Below are positions 10,119 to 21,702 of a DNA stretch of 64,000 nucleotides, piece by piece (positions within the stretch are counted from its first letter, which is position 1; each line of letters begins with the position of its first letter). A program made the translations under genes and the position numbers. The notes under the pieces are model-generated. The model made no database searches. It had not been told where the DNA came from and saw only the letters and a program-made list of their open reading frames with translations. Origin of the DNA: Heterostelium multicystogenum (taxonomy: Eukaryota > Evosea > Eumycetozoa > Acytosteliales > Acytosteliaceae); contig RCNN01000138.1 of the NCBI GenBank assembly GCA_003667245.1, forward strand, positions 1 through 64,000, given 5' to 3'.

Positions 10119-11832
10119 TTGTTACATGAGATATATTTCAAAGAATTATGTTTATTTGATGATAGATATAAATGGTTGTATCAAGAGAGAACTATTGATT
10201 TCTATTTAAGAAATGTGTGGTCGTTGGTACCAAAGGAGTGGGAAGAACCTCTGTTGTCAATGACAGACTACGAGTGTCTAAAATTCACCACTGGTGCAGT
10301 ATGTAAGGATGATTGGCCTGTCTCTTTGAGAGAGTTTATCGGAGAGGCAGTGTCTCTTTGGATGCCCAAACGGGTCCCTAGACCCGATGGACACTGGAAA
10401 ATGCGGCCATTCTCGCTGCCCTCGCTCAAGCTGAAAATGTCAGACAAGAAAATACACGAAATACAAAGAATGGCCGAGATCATCAATGACATTGCAAACA
10501 TCTTGCAGCCCGATGAAATTGTTGATATTGGCTCTGGAGAAGGCTACCTCACACAGGTGTTGTCGCATCAATACAACTACAGCTTAAGTGCTGTGGATTG
10601 CTCAGAGTCATTCATTGATGGCGCACTCAAGAGACAAAATCAGATTGAAAAGGAGAGAGTATCACTCCTGATGAAGCAAGAAAAAGAAGAGAAACAGAAA
10701 CAGAAGAAACAGGAAAAGGAGAAGGAGAAGGAGAAAGAGGAGGAGAAGCAGGAGAATGCTAGTAGGGATGTAAAGATAGTCAACTCAGTGATTAGTAATA
10801 GCAATAATGGAGCCAATAATAAAAAGAAGCTGAGTCAAGAGGAACAAAAAAGCTTGGCAATGCAAAAGAAGTTGGAGATGAGCCAGAAAAGGAAACAACT
10901 TCTAGAGACTCTCGACGTCTCTGGTCCAAATATGTGCGTTGCTATGATATCACCAAGTATGAAGAATGACGACTTTATTGATCTTCTGGTCAAGCACGAT
11001 CCTTCGAAATCGTATCGTTCACTGATGATGATTGGTTTGCACACTTGTGGAGCCCTGGCCTCCACTATGCTCACCAACTTTGTTCAATGTAATAGAATCA
11101 ACAGTATAGTTGATGTTGGATGTTGCTATTACAGAATACCAAATGAAAGCGAGGAAATGGAAGCATCCACTGTTGGAACAACAACTACTACTACTACAAA
11201 TACAACTACAACATCTTCAAAGCAATCATCATTGTATAAATATCAATCTGAATGTGGTAAGAAATTCGGTATACCATTGGGTGCCGCTGCTTTGAAACTC
11301 AGCTGTGAAGCAGCCGAATCATCTTATGGTATTTCTGACGACGATGTTGAAGAGTTCAAGTACAGTATGAAAGCACATTTCTACCGTGTCATCATAGAGA
11401 CAGCATTTGCGAAGTTACAATAATGAGCAACCTCACAACTACACCATAAGATGTATATCGCGTGCAAACACATCTACATTCGAACAATATGCCAAGACAG
11501 CACTGAAAAGAATGCAATCTCAATACACTTCACAAGCACAACTACAAAAGAAGCAATTAGGTGAGATACCTCCACTTGAATATATATTGGAGAAATACAA
11601 TGAATTCCAAGTCGACCAACAAAAGATCAATATTTTCCTTCTCCTCCGAGGCTTGCTGGCGCCGATACTCGAGTCCATTATAATGATGGATCGCTGGCTA
11701 TATTTAAATGATAATGCATCCAATAGTCCAACTCACGATCTACACTCCTTTATTATTCCAATCTTTAAAGACACTATGTCACCAAGGAATTTCGCAATCT
11801 TTAGCTATAAGCAAGAGAAGATAAAGCAGTAG
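9969..11832 (+). CDS. METTL25/RRNAD1-type methyltransferase-like protein
   Basis: A SAM-dependent methyltransferase-like protein of the METTL25 family, which is linked to translation and rRNA but has a poorly known substrate. The first in-frame ATG is 9969 (MNELIKEYLGFHSSN). A run of 17 Asn lies at 10068-10118. The SAM-binding motif I is IVDIGSGEGYLTQVLS (about 10520), followed by AVDCSESFIDGALKRQ. A Lys/Glu-rich coiled insertion (about 10660-10890) splits the Rossmann fold. LMMIGLHTCGALAS and SIVDVGCCYYR (about 11020-11140) are family signatures, with a Thr run after them. FGIPLGAAALKLSCE leads to a frame break near 11412. The C-terminal part continues in another frame with LRGLLAPILESIIMMDRWLY and TMSPRNFAIFSYK to the stop at 11832. 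No intron is needed. Confidence 0.85.
10068..10118 (+). repeat. AAT trinucleotide run coding for 17 asparagines
   Basis: Perfect (AAT)17 within the METTL25-like coding region. Its length is likely to be polymorphic. Confidence 0.95.
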
Positions 11833-11950
11833 GCTGGTCACAACACATAATAAATGATACATTCGACATATATACATTGGTTTATTTAAAGCTTACATCT
11901 TGCTTATTTGGGAACGTTTATCTTGTAATCTTTAGGATGGAATCAAATAG

Positions 11951-14113
11951 TTATTTAGTCCATTCACTATATTCTTGATCTTGAGGTTCAATCTTGGAAC
12001 ATAGACTGCAGTGGTTCTGTTGAACTTTGTTGGCTTGGGAATATGTAGGCTCGAACCCAGAGATAGCCACTCCACCTAAATAAGATCGGTAGCTTGGAAC
12101 CATCGAGAATAGTAAGATGATGTGGTTGGTTCGGTGCGAATGGCCAACTAAAATATGATTTAATGCTCTTGGATGCAGCATACGACTCGATTGTTTGATT
12201 TGATTCTTCAGGTCATCAAGTTGCAAGAAGATGCTTGCTGCTAGAAGTTTCTTCTCTTTCGCGCAAAGCGACTGTACGGTTCCGTTGTGGAGCACTTCCT
12301 CAGGGTCTGGTGTCTCTATGTTTGCAAAATCTTCAAGCTTCAGCCGTGCAACCTCGATCAGTTGCTTCATTAGTTTTGATAGGCTAACAAGGTGATTGGA
12401 TCCTACATTCTGAACGAGAGTTTGTTCAATTTCTCGAATCGCGTATTCTATGAGTGTATATCCAGTAGACACCTCGGCATGTATATGGTTCGATGGTTGG
12501 TTGTCTCTATCAAAGTCGATGATTGGAGCCCAAATCTTTGAGATTTCTCGAATATGATCTACAATGATTGACAATACTTCATGCATTGCTGAAAGCTTAG
12601 GAAGCGCTTCGCTGCTGTCTACTTTTAGGAAATTAACGACCAAGTCACCAGCTTCTTTCTTCAGTCTATCGAAATAGACTGACAGTCCTCTTACACGATC
12701 GGCAATCTCATTAGCTACAGCATTTAGATTTCTGTGATCGAGCGCTTTAAACATAGGATGCAACTCACTTTCTTTGATCATGAAATTATTTATAATCAAC
12801 TTTCCAAGCTCCGCAACGACAACATCCACCATCAGTGCCGCAGTTTCAAGAATATCCATTGGACAATGTCCATCTATATGATATGAAAGATTGATAGTTT
12901 CTCTAATTATATATGATATCTTGGCATCGATTGATATCTTTAGTTTAAATCTCCTACGATCTTATAATTTAGTGGCTAAGTTAGACCATCGATGTTGAGG
13001 CAAGAAGACTCTATCTTAACTTACCAACTAAAATATCGAATTTTGTTCCCGAACAAACACTCCCATAGCTGTTCGATCTGCTGTTGCCGGTGTTTGATAG
13101 GTTACTGAAACTAGAGTTTACCAGACTGTCGCAACTGCCTAAGACAGAAGGCTCAGTGGCAAACCTTGATGTATTTTGAAGGAATCGAAGCACAAGATCT
13201 AAATGGTTGGTTTCTTCTCCATGCACTTCTGAATTGGAATATATATTGGTTGCTCTCGACTGACTATTAATACAAAGTTTGAGGAAATAATGGGCAATTG
13301 TGATATCGATAGATTCAGATTTAATCTCTTTTATCGCAGCACCCATATTGTCTTCCAAAGTCATGTCTGTCAACGTCTCGAAAGATAGATTGACAGATTC
13401 TTGGGGATTGAAGAATATATTCAACAGTGATAAGGGACGACCGGTGTTTGGACATCGTTTAAAACAGTAGTCATAGTTTCTTATCATTTCTCCAAATGCA
13501 TTGGAGAGTCTAGATGTCTGTCTGGCAAGCTCACCATCGTGGTACATCCATTTGACGAATCGATCTGAAATTGAGTGGATGGACGATCCAGAAATCGCGG
13601 AAAATCTATAAAGAAAAGCAAAGAGGTGCTCGACCATTGCATACAGATGCACAGGAAGCGTGCAGAGTATGGTTCTCATGACAAAGAGCGATAGTTTTTC
13701 ATTGGTAATAGTGAGTGACATCGAAAGCCACGAGAAGGTCTCACAATCTATCAACTCGTACTCTTTGAGAATCAATCTGATGGCATTGGCAGCTTGATAA
13801 GGCGAACTTCCGCTGCTATTTATTTTTGAAAAATCAACTATAATACATTTCCATATACAATGTTTATGGTTACATTTTCCGAATATTAATTTCTTAATTC
13901 TATTTCTTGAAGGCTTAGTGATTAAAGTTTCAACTTACTATTTTTTAATTTCTTATCTTTGTTAAATTGTTTACACTTTAAGAAAACATCTTTTAATTGC
14001 TTTCCTTTTTGTTCTATGAAATCTGTACATAACATAAGGTTTTGAGAAATCTTAGCAGCATCTTGATTACCTTTCGATGGTATAAGCAATTTAACAATGG
14101 ATAATGGTGACAT
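11951..14113 (-). CDS. Helical protein of unknown function, possibly RhoGAP-like
   Basis: Three minus-strand exons. Exon 1 (14113 to about 13945) begins MSPLSIVKLLIPSKGNQDAA and ends KDKKLKN at a clean GTAAGT donor. Exon 2 (about 13805-13020) reads SPYQAANAIRLILKEYELID, then LCTLPVHLYAMVEHLFAFLY, SISDRFVKWMY and NAFGEMIRNYDYCF. Exon 3 (about 12895-11951) contains a long helical region, MDILETAALMVDVVVAEL through SSRMLHPRALNHILVGHSHR. The LPVHL...LFAFLYRFS spacing recalls the second half of RhoGAP domains, but the catalytic arginine loop was not found, so this is a weak suggestion. It could equally be a dictyostelid-specific helical scaffold. An upstream exon before 14113 cannot be excluded because the frame stays open to 14140. 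Exons 1 and 2 join in frame; the splice into exon 3 near 12900-13015 is less certain. Transcription is convergent with the methyltransferase gene (about 118 bases apart). Confidence 0.6.
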
Positions 14114-16128
14114 CTCGATTTCTAATACTATACAATCCAATAATTATCTTTTAGTTAATAATATACATGAATAAATGATTTATAAATTTCCTGATATATA
14201 TATATATTTTAGTTTGTTATTTATACTAGTAATATTCCAAATCACCAAAACTAAACAAAATATAATAAAATATAAGTTAACTACACATATATCGATGAAA
14301 TATATTTGATGGATTGGAATTTGGATATGGATTGATGGTATTGAAATATTGAGTGTATTACCTCTTTATTATGTTTTATTATTTGTATAATATTATTATT
14401 ATAGATGGTGGTGATGGTGGTGGAAGCAGTATTGATCCAATATTTATAGCAATACCTGGGTCATTATGTGTTATATCTATTGCTATGCTTTTATATTATG
14501 ATGATTTTTTATTGCTGCTTTTAAATTATTAATTGTAGATTTATTTATTGATTGCCATATTGAGTGATTTCTTGCTTATTGTTTTTAAATTGGATCAAAT
14601 GTGGTTAGTGGGGAAACAATAAAAACATAAACACTAGTGGTTTGGTGGTTTAAGTGATTACCTGATTGATTGGATGATTTCGCTGACAATGAAATACAAT
14701 AACAATGATATGTTGCTCATCAATAAATATTTGTGGATCATTAATAGATGATAAATATTTATATACTATTGGTATTTCCAAATTGTTCATTGGACAATTA
14801 TAACAATATTTGAATAGCTTGTTGATATCTTTTTATTCTATAATTTACATTTATCTGGAAACGAGTAAAACTGAGTCAGAGATCTGAGATTTTATTCAAA
14901 CTCGATATTATTATTAAATCAAGAGATAAACTAAGATTGATTTTTAGATAAAACTAATATTAATATTAATATAACCAATATTATATAATTGATTCTCTAC
15001 ACCTATTTTTATGATTCCTAAATATATTAAAAATAACCTTAGCTATATATATGTTTAATTAATTTAAAAGCTAACAATAGATTTAAGTTTAAATTAAAAA
15101 CATATCATCAATCAATAAATCAATCAATAAATGATTTTCTCTTTCTTTTTTCTTATTTTCATCACATTGAGCAACATCATCAACCAACCTACACTAAACT
15201 TTACTTTACAACAATGGAGGAGGATAGGTGTAGGAATGATGCTTTTTTTAATTCATCCCATACCACCTCTTGTGTTTTGAATTTTCGAGTCATTAGTGCC
15301 ATATGGATAGATGGATGATCGTGTGTGAATGTGTGTGTTGCTTCTTTTAAAATCAATGAGTATGCTATAGCATAAATGTTAAAACTGAGTGCATGCACTC
15401 ACATATCTATCAATCCGTCTATCTATCTATCACGACAACAATTGAGTTGTTGTTGATGTTGTCAGTTTTAAATTTAATAAAATTTGTTGTGGGGGGTTTG
15501 AATCTAATGGGGTGGCTATTGTTTAGTTTGTAGCGTGGTAAATAGTCTGCTCTCATCCAATGCATTATTCAAATTAATTTGTTCACTGCAAAATGAAACA
15601 CTATTAAGTACAGTTTGTTGTTCTCTGAACCTCCACCAATTCCTACAAATTTTATATTAACCATCTTATTTTATCATTGATTCTACATCGAATAATTAAT
15701 TATATATATTCTTTGCAAATGTAACAAATAATATTATTGATAACCAAATTGGATTAGATCTGAATAGATTATATGAATATGTATGTAATCATGATTCTCA
15801 TCATCATTCACTAAATCTATAATTGGAAGACTTTCTACTGCTATGATATAATATATTAAATTTTTAAGAACTTGATTGTATGGTCACCTATCCTAGTCAT
15901 GATCATCATCATCAAATTGCTGCTTAATGAATAAGCAATCACATGATATGATATTTTATCTGTTTGATCACTCTGTAGGAGTGTGAGTGAAAAATAAAAA
16001 TAAAAAATGTTTGTTTTGCAAAACGAACAAAACTGAATGAGTGTATTATTAGTTCTTTCTGAGCTGAACATCCACCCTATTCTTATTTAAGCTACTCACA
16101 AAGGAGATTGATCGATTGATCTTAAAAG
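14114..16128. other. Divergent 2.0-kb intergenic region
   Basis: Lies between two outward-facing genes. It is AT-rich with ATT and AATC repeats. A G/T-rich stretch near 15470-15550 (TTGTGGGGGGTTTG, TGGGGTGGC) resembles dictyostelid G-box composition. A 65-codon minus-strand frame at 15201-15398 has no coding character. No gene is seen. Confidence 0.55.
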
Positions 16129-16923
16129 ATGGCAGAGACAACAACATCCACTACCAATCCAGAAACAGAAGAGACAACAAACAACACCGAAGAACAAGAA
16201 GAAAATGGAACTGAAACTACCGAACCATCCACAAGTACAGAGGAACCCATCGATCCTGTATGTCATGATCTACTCCATCCCAATTCGATTATCGATGCAT
16301 CGGTATGGGCATGAACAGCAACCACTAACCTACCCGACATATCAAACTCTATAGGAACTTGAGGAAATGAAAAGAAGATATAAAGAGATGGAAGAAGAAA
16401 CTAAAAAGCTAAATGAATTGCAAAACAGCGTAGACTCCAACAACTATGGAGATCAAGAGGAAATCGATACCAGATCAGTTTACGTAGGTAATGTAGAATA
16501 CACATCGACTCAGGAGGATATCTTGGCATACTTTCAATCTTGCGGTACAGTAAATAGAATTACCATTTTAAATGATAAAACAACTGGACATCCAAAAGGG
16601 TACGACCATCATTATCATTGACAGGAAGCAACAGCTTAAGTAACTAACCTGCTTCACTCGATTAAATTTAACTCAATCCACATAGATGTTGTTATGTAGA
16701 GTTTGTAGATAAAGAATCAGTTCAAAATGCATTGGTGCTCAATGATACTACTTTTAATAATCGTCAAATCAAAGTTACAGCAAAGAGAACAAACCTGCCA
16801 GGCTACATGAGAGGTGGAAGAGGTGGAAGAGGTGGTAGAGGAGCAAGAGGCGGAAGAGGTGGAAGAGGAAGAGGATTTAGCGGAGGTTATCGTGGTAGAC
16901 CAGTATATCATCCATACTCATGA
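16129..16923 (+). CDS. Nuclear poly(A)-binding protein 2-like (PABPN1) RRM protein
   Basis: Stimulates poly(A) polymerase and controls poly(A) tail length in the nucleus, judged by family. Three exons are joined by two short introns. Exon 1 (16129-16302) is Thr/Glu-rich ([19 protein letters not shown]). Exon 2 (about 16355-16599) holds a coiled segment [20 protein letters not shown] and the start of one RRM with RNP2 SVYVGNVEY and KTTGHPKG. Exon 3 (16685-16923) carries RNP1 ([10 protein letters not shown]), [13 protein letters not shown] and a C-terminal Arg-Gly-rich tail ([15 protein letters not shown]) ending YHPYS. The order acidic N-terminus, short coiled coil, single RRM, RG tail is the PABPN1 arrangement. 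The RRM is read without frame error. The last intron donor (AAAGG/GTACGA) makes the RNP1 junction KG-C. Confidence 0.88.
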
Positions 16924-19900
16924 TAACAACTAAAATAAAGAAACATAAAACTCATAAATAATAATAATGATTATAGTAATAATTGTCACTCATACTACTT
17001 ATTCTATCTAAGATGCATCATCACTATTAACTACTTGTTTGACAGCAAGTGAGTCAACTTCATTTATAAATATGGTTATTTGTATATATATATATATATA
17101 GGTTGATGATTGCAACATGATAATTGTTTAAAACATCGGAATGAAAAGCTATAACTCCCTGGGAGGTGGTAAAAGTATTGCCACTCTGCTATTTAACATA
17201 GCAGCATCATCTTGTACATTTAAATATGACCGAATAAATAAATAGTTGATGTTGGCAATAAAGTTGTAGAACAACAACAATATTTGGGAATATTATAACT
17301 TCTTAGAAGTGATAAAATCTATCATAATTGAATGATCAATCATGAGAAAAACAATAGATAGCGCTGACTACTACTCCATGTGAATTGAATGAGAGTTCTG
17401 TTGATTGCTTGAAGATCTAATTCATCATCAACAACATCGGAATAAACATTCAACTCACATGGAGCAAGCAGTTTGATATATGTATTTGAATACTTTAAAG
17501 ATAAACTAATTTAATTGATTTGATAATTCTACACTCCATCCACTACTTTAACTGTCCTTTTATTAAGATACAACGCTTGGAGTTTGAATTATCATGTTAC
17601 ATCATATCCAAACTCCAAAAGATATTTACATTATATTCATACATCGATTCATTCATTCATTTATTCATTTATTCATTCACGACAAAAAGATAGTATTATT
17701 AATATACTATATATTAGGGAATAAGTATTGACTCTCAACTATTTAATTCGTTCCATTTAAGGTATTAAAACAGCATACAATAGATAGTGTAGTGTTGTGC
17801 ATTTCAACTCTACCAATCACAATATTAAGTGTACTAAAAATGATGATGATGATGATGAAGTGAATGTATGGAGTTATGAATTATAAAATGAATCCTAAAA
17901 AATTTCTAAATTAATAAGTAATGTGTCAAAGTTGTAGTGAAACTGGATTGACACCTTTTATAAATACAAATATCTCAAAAGATATAATAAACCTTATGAA
18001 TTTTCCAAATTTGTAGAAAACAAACTCATTAAAGATATCTTTTACATCTAACTCATAAAGTCAAAACATTACTCCTGTCAACTACTCACACTCCAACCTA
18101 CCCCTCCGATATAATACTCCTACCTTCCCACCCACCACCTTTTTGATATTCCAATAACCATCCATTCAACATACACACAATTTCCAAACTCTTCCAAAAT
18201 CAATCAAAAAATCAAATATTTATTAATGGTAGCACACACACACTTGTTTTGAATTCAATGTGTTGATGTTTACTGTCTGTCTCTGTAGACAACATAACAC
18301 TCGACAATCAAATCCAATCAAATCAAATAGATTCGACAATACTAACTATTGATTTCTATACTTTTATACACAGCAGCTTAACACATATGAAATTATGATT
18401 ATCTAATTCTTGAAACCAATCTATCTATTAACTGTATATGAATTGTTATTTTATTTAATTTCTTTCATTTTTTAATTTCCAATTGAATGATTGGGTTTGT
18501 TTTATACAAGTCCGTAAAAAGATATGTATGATTGATTTTCTAATTATATATATAATTATATCATTTTTTATTTTATTGTTTTAATAACACCATTTGGATG
18601 ACTTTTGTCAATTGTCATTTTCCCATCAACATTTCCAATCATCATCATTCATTCTCAAGTTAGATCTAACTAATGACTACAACAAATCTTAAGAACTAAA
18701 AGTAAATAATAATAATAATAATTATAATATTTATTACAATACATATTGGGAACTTGATGAAAATATATGAATTTTCAGTCTATAGCAGTCTAAAAATATC
18801 TGAATAATTTAAAATAGAGAGATCTTTCTTATTTTGATCTACAACCAATAGTTCACTTTGTTACAATAATCAAGAAGTTCTGGAACATTAGAATTCTATA
18901 ACGACTAGATTTTCAAATAAACTATAAAATCGATTTGGAAGTAGTAATAAATTTGAGGTATTTATAGTGTCCCACTTATCAAAAATCTCATCTATTCTCA
19001 TCACTTTATTATTATGTAAATTAATGTGGAGAAAATCATATTTTTAAACTTGTGTTGTTTTTCTATTGCAAAACTCACCTCTTACAAAAATATTAGCCAA
19101 TGGCAAAATTCCAAAAAGACACAAGATCATACCATCAGTAAAAAATCCTCGTACCTATTATGGTGTTCACCCTTAATCATTTCTAATTTATACAAATTTG
19201 ATTTTAGATATTTCAAAATATGTTATTAATAATGTTTTTGTTATTTTGATGGTGCGTGGTTTCTACCAATATCTTGAAAGACCATGATTCGATCAAAACG
19301 TGCAAATAGTGAAAAAAAAAAACAAAAAAAAAAAAAATACATCAAAACCGGTTTTCGATTTATGATCAAGTAAAAAAAGGGTGGTACTTTTTTGAGAGGT
19401 GTTTTTGGTGGGAACTTTCGTAAGACTTCATTTGAAATGTGCGTTTTGTGATTTGGATTCGAGACATACAACTATCAATCAACAGATTGTTGCTCAGTTG
19501 GTTTGGCAACTCAAATTATTATTATTATTTCATAGTTGGTATCTATAGTTACATCAATTACTTTGCATCACTAAGTGAGTGAAGATTCAAAATCTGTTAG
19601 TCGGTGCACTGCGGTCACTCATCTCACCACGAAATTTAGCAATCCATCAAATCACACAAAAACACAAACAGAGAGCTATCCCACTGCCACCATCATCACT
19701 CAAATTCACAAAAAGATTCACTTCAATCCTGACACAATCCTAGCATTCAAATTAACCAATTAATTTAACACTGTGATGGGTCAATCACAGTGAGAATTAA
19801 ATATAGACCACCATTTATATTAATTAGCATTCATCAACCAAACACACATAATAATAATAATAATAGAACATAGAACTATTTCTAATAAGAATAAATAATA

Positions 19901-21702
19901 GAATAGAATAGAATCGAAGAATAGAAAGAAGAAAGTAATGTCTGACTGAACATTTTAACATAGCAACAAAAATAACACATTTAATAACAACAACCAAACC
20001 ACAATAACTTAGCCATCAATCTTACATACCTTTAAATAACCGATCAGTTCAGAAAAATTATTTGCCACCAACATAATATAACCAATCTTGTTGTCAACAG
20101 GAAAAAGTTAGAAGACTGTTGTTTGGCACATATATTTTTGTTCTTGATTGTTCTATTTTGTTGTTTGTAGAGCGATGGATGATCATTTGCACACCTAAAA
20201 ATATATTTCAAAAACAGCAGCAAACATCATCCACAAATATTTGCTTATTTTAACTTTTTTTTAGTGGTCAAAATCAATCACATTTTTTCACAGTGCTCCC
20301 ACCCAACTTTGCTTCATTCGTTTCTTTTACCGGTGTTGGTCAAGTCAGGTGAGGTAGTAGTGGTGCTACTTATGGAAATGGAAGGTAGTTACTATTGATT
20401 TTGTTGTTGTTGTTGTTTTTTATTTATTTAGTTTTCAATTATTGCGATTGGTGTTGTTATTGTTGTTGATGTTGTTGTTTCAAACATATGATGCTGATTG
20501 ATTGCCTGATTGTTCATTTAGATGTTAAGCACTTCTCAATCCTGTAACATACATACATTTGTAATAGTATACTAATAGTAGAAGGATCAGACAAATACCA
20601 ACAATATTCAAAGTATATTTCAAATCAATCATTCTGTTTGTCAATCATAATGAAGATGTGCTTCTACCCACTTGATCAGATCTTTGATCTTTAGGAAGTT
20701 GATGTATTTTTTGCAGATCTTAAAATAATTATCGAAATAGTTTCAAGTATCTGTCCAACGACGATCGTCAGACGGCAAAGTGTTCTTCCAAACAAAAAAA
20801 ACAAAAAACTATTTTTTGATCAATCAAGACGATGTATAATCAACAGTGGAAAATCAGCCGCTTTACATTTATTAACAGCAACAGCAAATAATAGCAGCAA
20901 TAACAAGAGCAAAATAACAATATTCAAACAAACAATTTCATCTGTTAAAAATAATAATACAATTCAATTCTCATTAGTTAAAGTTTGCTTAAATCAGGAT
21001 ATGCTCTAAATTAACACACATACAAACACAAGTTATCATTTCTAGTTTCTTTCATCTTGGTTTAAGTAAATCAAAAAACACACCAAAATAAATACATACT
21101 GCATACATACATATATTCTATCAACAAATAAACACCAAGTGGTGTGATCATCTTTCCATCATGTTCAAATCTCAGCAGACATTACTCACACACATGTTTG
21201 CACATTTAAGTAGTATTTGCTTGCCCAGTAATACTTTTTTAAAAAAACACATATTCATATCAACTAGCTGACCTAACCACAAATATTTCAAACGATCACA
21301 CTCATCACTAAACCACAAACTTAGTCCACACCTCAGCAAGGGTCATATTTTAAAACAAACAACCCAAATCAGTCAAAAACAATTAAGATTGAATCCACAT
21401 AATGTATTAATATAATTCCTTTTACAAATTTAAATAAATAGATAGATTAATTAAGATTGGTTCAGTTTGGTCCTACATTCAGCACGCCAACATTTTAATA
21501 TTATAGAATTAGTAATAATAAACAGTTCAGACAATAACAAAGAGGAATCAATCAAATCAAAACCAATCAATCAAAACAAAAGAATACCAAGCCAACAACA
21601 ATAACAACAACAACAATTATATTTGAAAATTGTTGGATTTAATTTAATAGCCAAAAAGATACTTATTTATTTATTTATTCGTTTATATATATCTATTTAT
21701 AT
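16924..21702. other. 4.8-kb gene-free interval
   Basis: No gene found on either strand. It contains TA and GAT microsatellites (17083-17100, 17839-17860), C/A-rich stretches around 18110-18245, long A runs broken by C (19309-19336), a 12-bp palindrome AAAACCGGTTTT at 19344-19355, GTT repeats (20400-20480) and a very AT-rich lead into the BRSK-like kinase. Small open frames at 19026-19229, 19241-19471 and 19575-19763 lack coding features. It is unusually long for a dictyostelid and may be the extended promoter/5' leader of the kinase gene or hold non-coding RNA. Confidence 0.5.

Noticed and set aside
12040..12070. GGCTCGAACCC resembling a tRNA T-arm on the opposite strand
   Set aside because: Lies within the coding exon of the helical gene (reads ISGFEPTYSQ); no acceptor stem or anticodon arm fits around it.
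19241..19763. Two short open frames in the 4.8-kb gap
   Set aside because: They span A runs and TCA repeats and show no coding periodicity or recognisable motif.
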